Positions 62,916 to 64,000 of a stretch of 64,000 nucleotides of DNA are shown here, one piece after another (position 1 is the first letter of the stretch; every line of letters begins with the position of its first letter). Source of the stretch: Jiangellales bacterium (GTDB lineage Bacteria > Actinomycetota > Actinomycetes > Jiangellales > Jiangellaceae); the NCBI GenBank assembly GCA_030447955.1, contig JAUJNY010000003.1, positions 126,292-190,291 of the forward strand. Direction: 5' to 3'. The notes under the pieces were generated by a model that worked only from the letters and a program-made list of their open reading frames with translations, ran no database searches and was not told the DNA's origin. Made by a program: the position numbers and the translations under genes.

Positions 62916-63800
62916 GTGGCGGCTCTGGCACCTTCGCGCGCTCCCGGGGCCCGGGCGGCGGACCGCCGCGGTCGCCGCTGGCCGAGACCCAGCTGGCGCA
63001 CGCTGGGTGCCGCACTCGTGATCGCCCTTTTCGTCCCACCCCTGGTGCTGCTGGTGAGTGGCTCACTGCGCCAGCCTGGCCTGCCCCCGCCGCTCACCCC
63101 GGAGTTGGTGCCCGATCCCTTGGTGACCGGCAACTACGCCGAAGCCGTCGACCTCGGCGGGCTGCTGCGGGCGACGGCCAACTCCCTCCTGGTGGCCGCC
63201 TTGGCGGTGCCGCTGAGCGTGGCCGTCGCGTCGCTGGCCGGGTTTGCCTTGACCCAGTTGCCAGCGCGGGTGACGCGTGCCGTGATCGCCGCGTCCCTCG
63301 TCGCCCTGATGGTTCCGGTCACCGCGTTACTGGTCCCGCGTTTCGCGGTGTTCCGGGTGCTGGGGCTCACCGACGGCTTCGTTCCGCTGGTGGCGCCCGC
63401 CCTCATCGCCACCTCGCCGCTGTACGCACTCGTCTACTACGTGGCGTTCCGCGCGCTCCCGCGGGACCTGTATGACGCCTGTCGGCTGGAGGACGTCTCT
63501 CCGCTGCGCACCTGGTGGACGGTGGCCATGCCGCTGGTCCGGCCGGTGACCGCGGCCATCGCTGCGCTCTCGTTCGTCCTCACCTGGTCGAACTTCCTGG
63601 ACCCGCTGGTCTACCTCTACGATCGCGAGCTCTTCACGCTGCCGCTGGCGCTGCGGTCGCTGTCCACCCTGGACCCGACGAACTACCCGCTGTTCCTCGC
63701 CGGAGCCGTGGTGGCCACGGTGCCCGCGCTGGTGGTCTTCGGCATCGCCCAGCGTCGCTTCCTCCACGAGTATCGAGGACCTGGATGGCTCGGACGATGA
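62916..63800 (+). CDS. Carbohydrate ABC transporter permease (MalG type)
   Basis: 294 residues from GTG 62916. Six membrane helices, the first TLGAALVIALFVPPLVLLVS; NYAEAVDLGGLLRATANSLL and the EAA loop ALPRDLYDACRLEDVSPLRT are the MalG-type marks, with FVLTWSNFLDPLVYLYD downstream. It would import a sugar with a partner permease and ATPase that are not in view; the start of the binding-protein gene follows. GTG is only 20 bases after the terminator stem. Confidence 0.9.
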   Translation: MAALAPSRAPGARAADRRGRRWPRPSWRTLGAALVIALFVPPLVLLVSGSLRQPGLPPPLTPELVPDPLVTGNYAEAVDLGGLLRATANSLLVAALAVPLSVAVASLAGFALTQLPARVTRAVIAASLVALMVPVTALLVPRFAVFRVLGLTDGFVPLVAPALIATSPLYALVYYVAFRALPRDLYDACRLEDVSPLRTWWTVAMPLVRPVTAAIAALSFVLTWSNFLDPLVYLYDRELFTLPLALRSLSTLDPTNYPLFLAGAVVATVPALVVFGIAQRRFLHEYRGPGWLGR

Positions 63801-64000
63801 CCTCATCGGTGAACGTCGTGCGGCGACACCGCATGCTGGCCGCGGTCACGCTCGCCGCCCTTTGCGTCCTCGCTGCCGGCTGTGCTGGGACAACCCAGGA
63901 AGGGGGCGGCTCAGCCGACGCGGACGCGGTCAGCTTCCTCGTCTTCGGCGACCCCGACGAGCTCATGGCGTACCGCACGCTGGTCGACGCGTACGAGCAG
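63797..64000 (+). CDS. Sugar ABC transporter substrate-binding lipoprotein, 5' part
   Basis: 68 residues before the right edge. ATG 63797 overlaps the permease stop (ATGA). MTSSVNVVRRHRMLAAVTLA then ALCVLAAGCAGTT: a lipoprotein signal with LAAGC lipobox. The mature start (VSFLVFGDPDELMAYRTLVD) matches the opening of family 1 solute-binding proteins. It should deliver a sugar to the permease encoded just before it. Confidence 0.85.
   Translation, partial: MTSSVNVVRRHRMLAAVTLAALCVLAAGCAGTTQEGGGSADADAVSFLVFGDPDELMAYRTLVDAYEQ

Overview
The window comes from a high-GC Gram-positive actinomycete. The evidence is a mycothiol synthase, class F sortase, CYTH-CHAD protein, many GTG/TTG starts in 4-base GTGA/ATGA overlaps, Streptomyces-type PhoP boxes and several PASTA-less Ser/Thr kinases. 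I cannot name the genus from sequence alone.

Layout. (1) About 1-10.3 kb is an exopolysaccharide/glycan locus: an Alg14-like protein, an Alg13-like transferase fused to a sulfotransferase, a GT2 enzyme running off the left edge, a secreted tandem GH26-like protein, a GT14 (core-2/xylosyltransferase-like) enzyme, a second sulfotransferase, a UDP-xylose synthase-like SDR and an initiating polyprenyl-phosphate sugar phosphotransferase. Together these suggest a sulfated, possibly xylose-containing surface glycan. (2) 10.6-23.9 kb is housekeeping and phosphate metabolism: a membrane protein, MoaD-like protein, mshD, then ppk1, CYTH-CHAD and mutT1-like in overlapping order, a three-gene sortase-F/DUF4397 cassette, and pstSCAB behind tandem PhoP boxes. 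(3) 24-40 kb is mixed: a kinase, small membrane proteins, a sulfotransferase-like protein, glgC, a three-gene DUF3618/holin-like envelope operon, an APH-fold phosphotransferase, an antiporter next to an internally deleted antiporter, DUF2254, MscS and MMPL proteins, and at least two decayed genes.

(4) 40.2-48.75 kb is an 8.5-kb integrated element bounded by 53-bp direct repeats of the 3' half of tRNA-Lys(UUU). It has a tyrosine integrase reading into the tRNA, a divergent Xis-like gene, a zinc-finger protein, and a tightly overlapping minus-strand operon with a P-loop ATPase and a TOPRIM (TopoVI-A/Spo11-like) protein. No capsid, relaxase or FtsK-like gene is visible, so it looks like a small satellite or mobilizable element. 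(5) 48.8-64 kb: lipid kinase, Ser/Thr kinase, beta-lactamase-fold hydrolase, zincin, a tRNA Glu-Asp-Phe cluster, bioY, an AraC/VOC/UvrA2-like set, small DHFR-like and VOC proteins, a large secreted BNR-propeller protein, and the start of a sugar ABC transporter running off the right edge.
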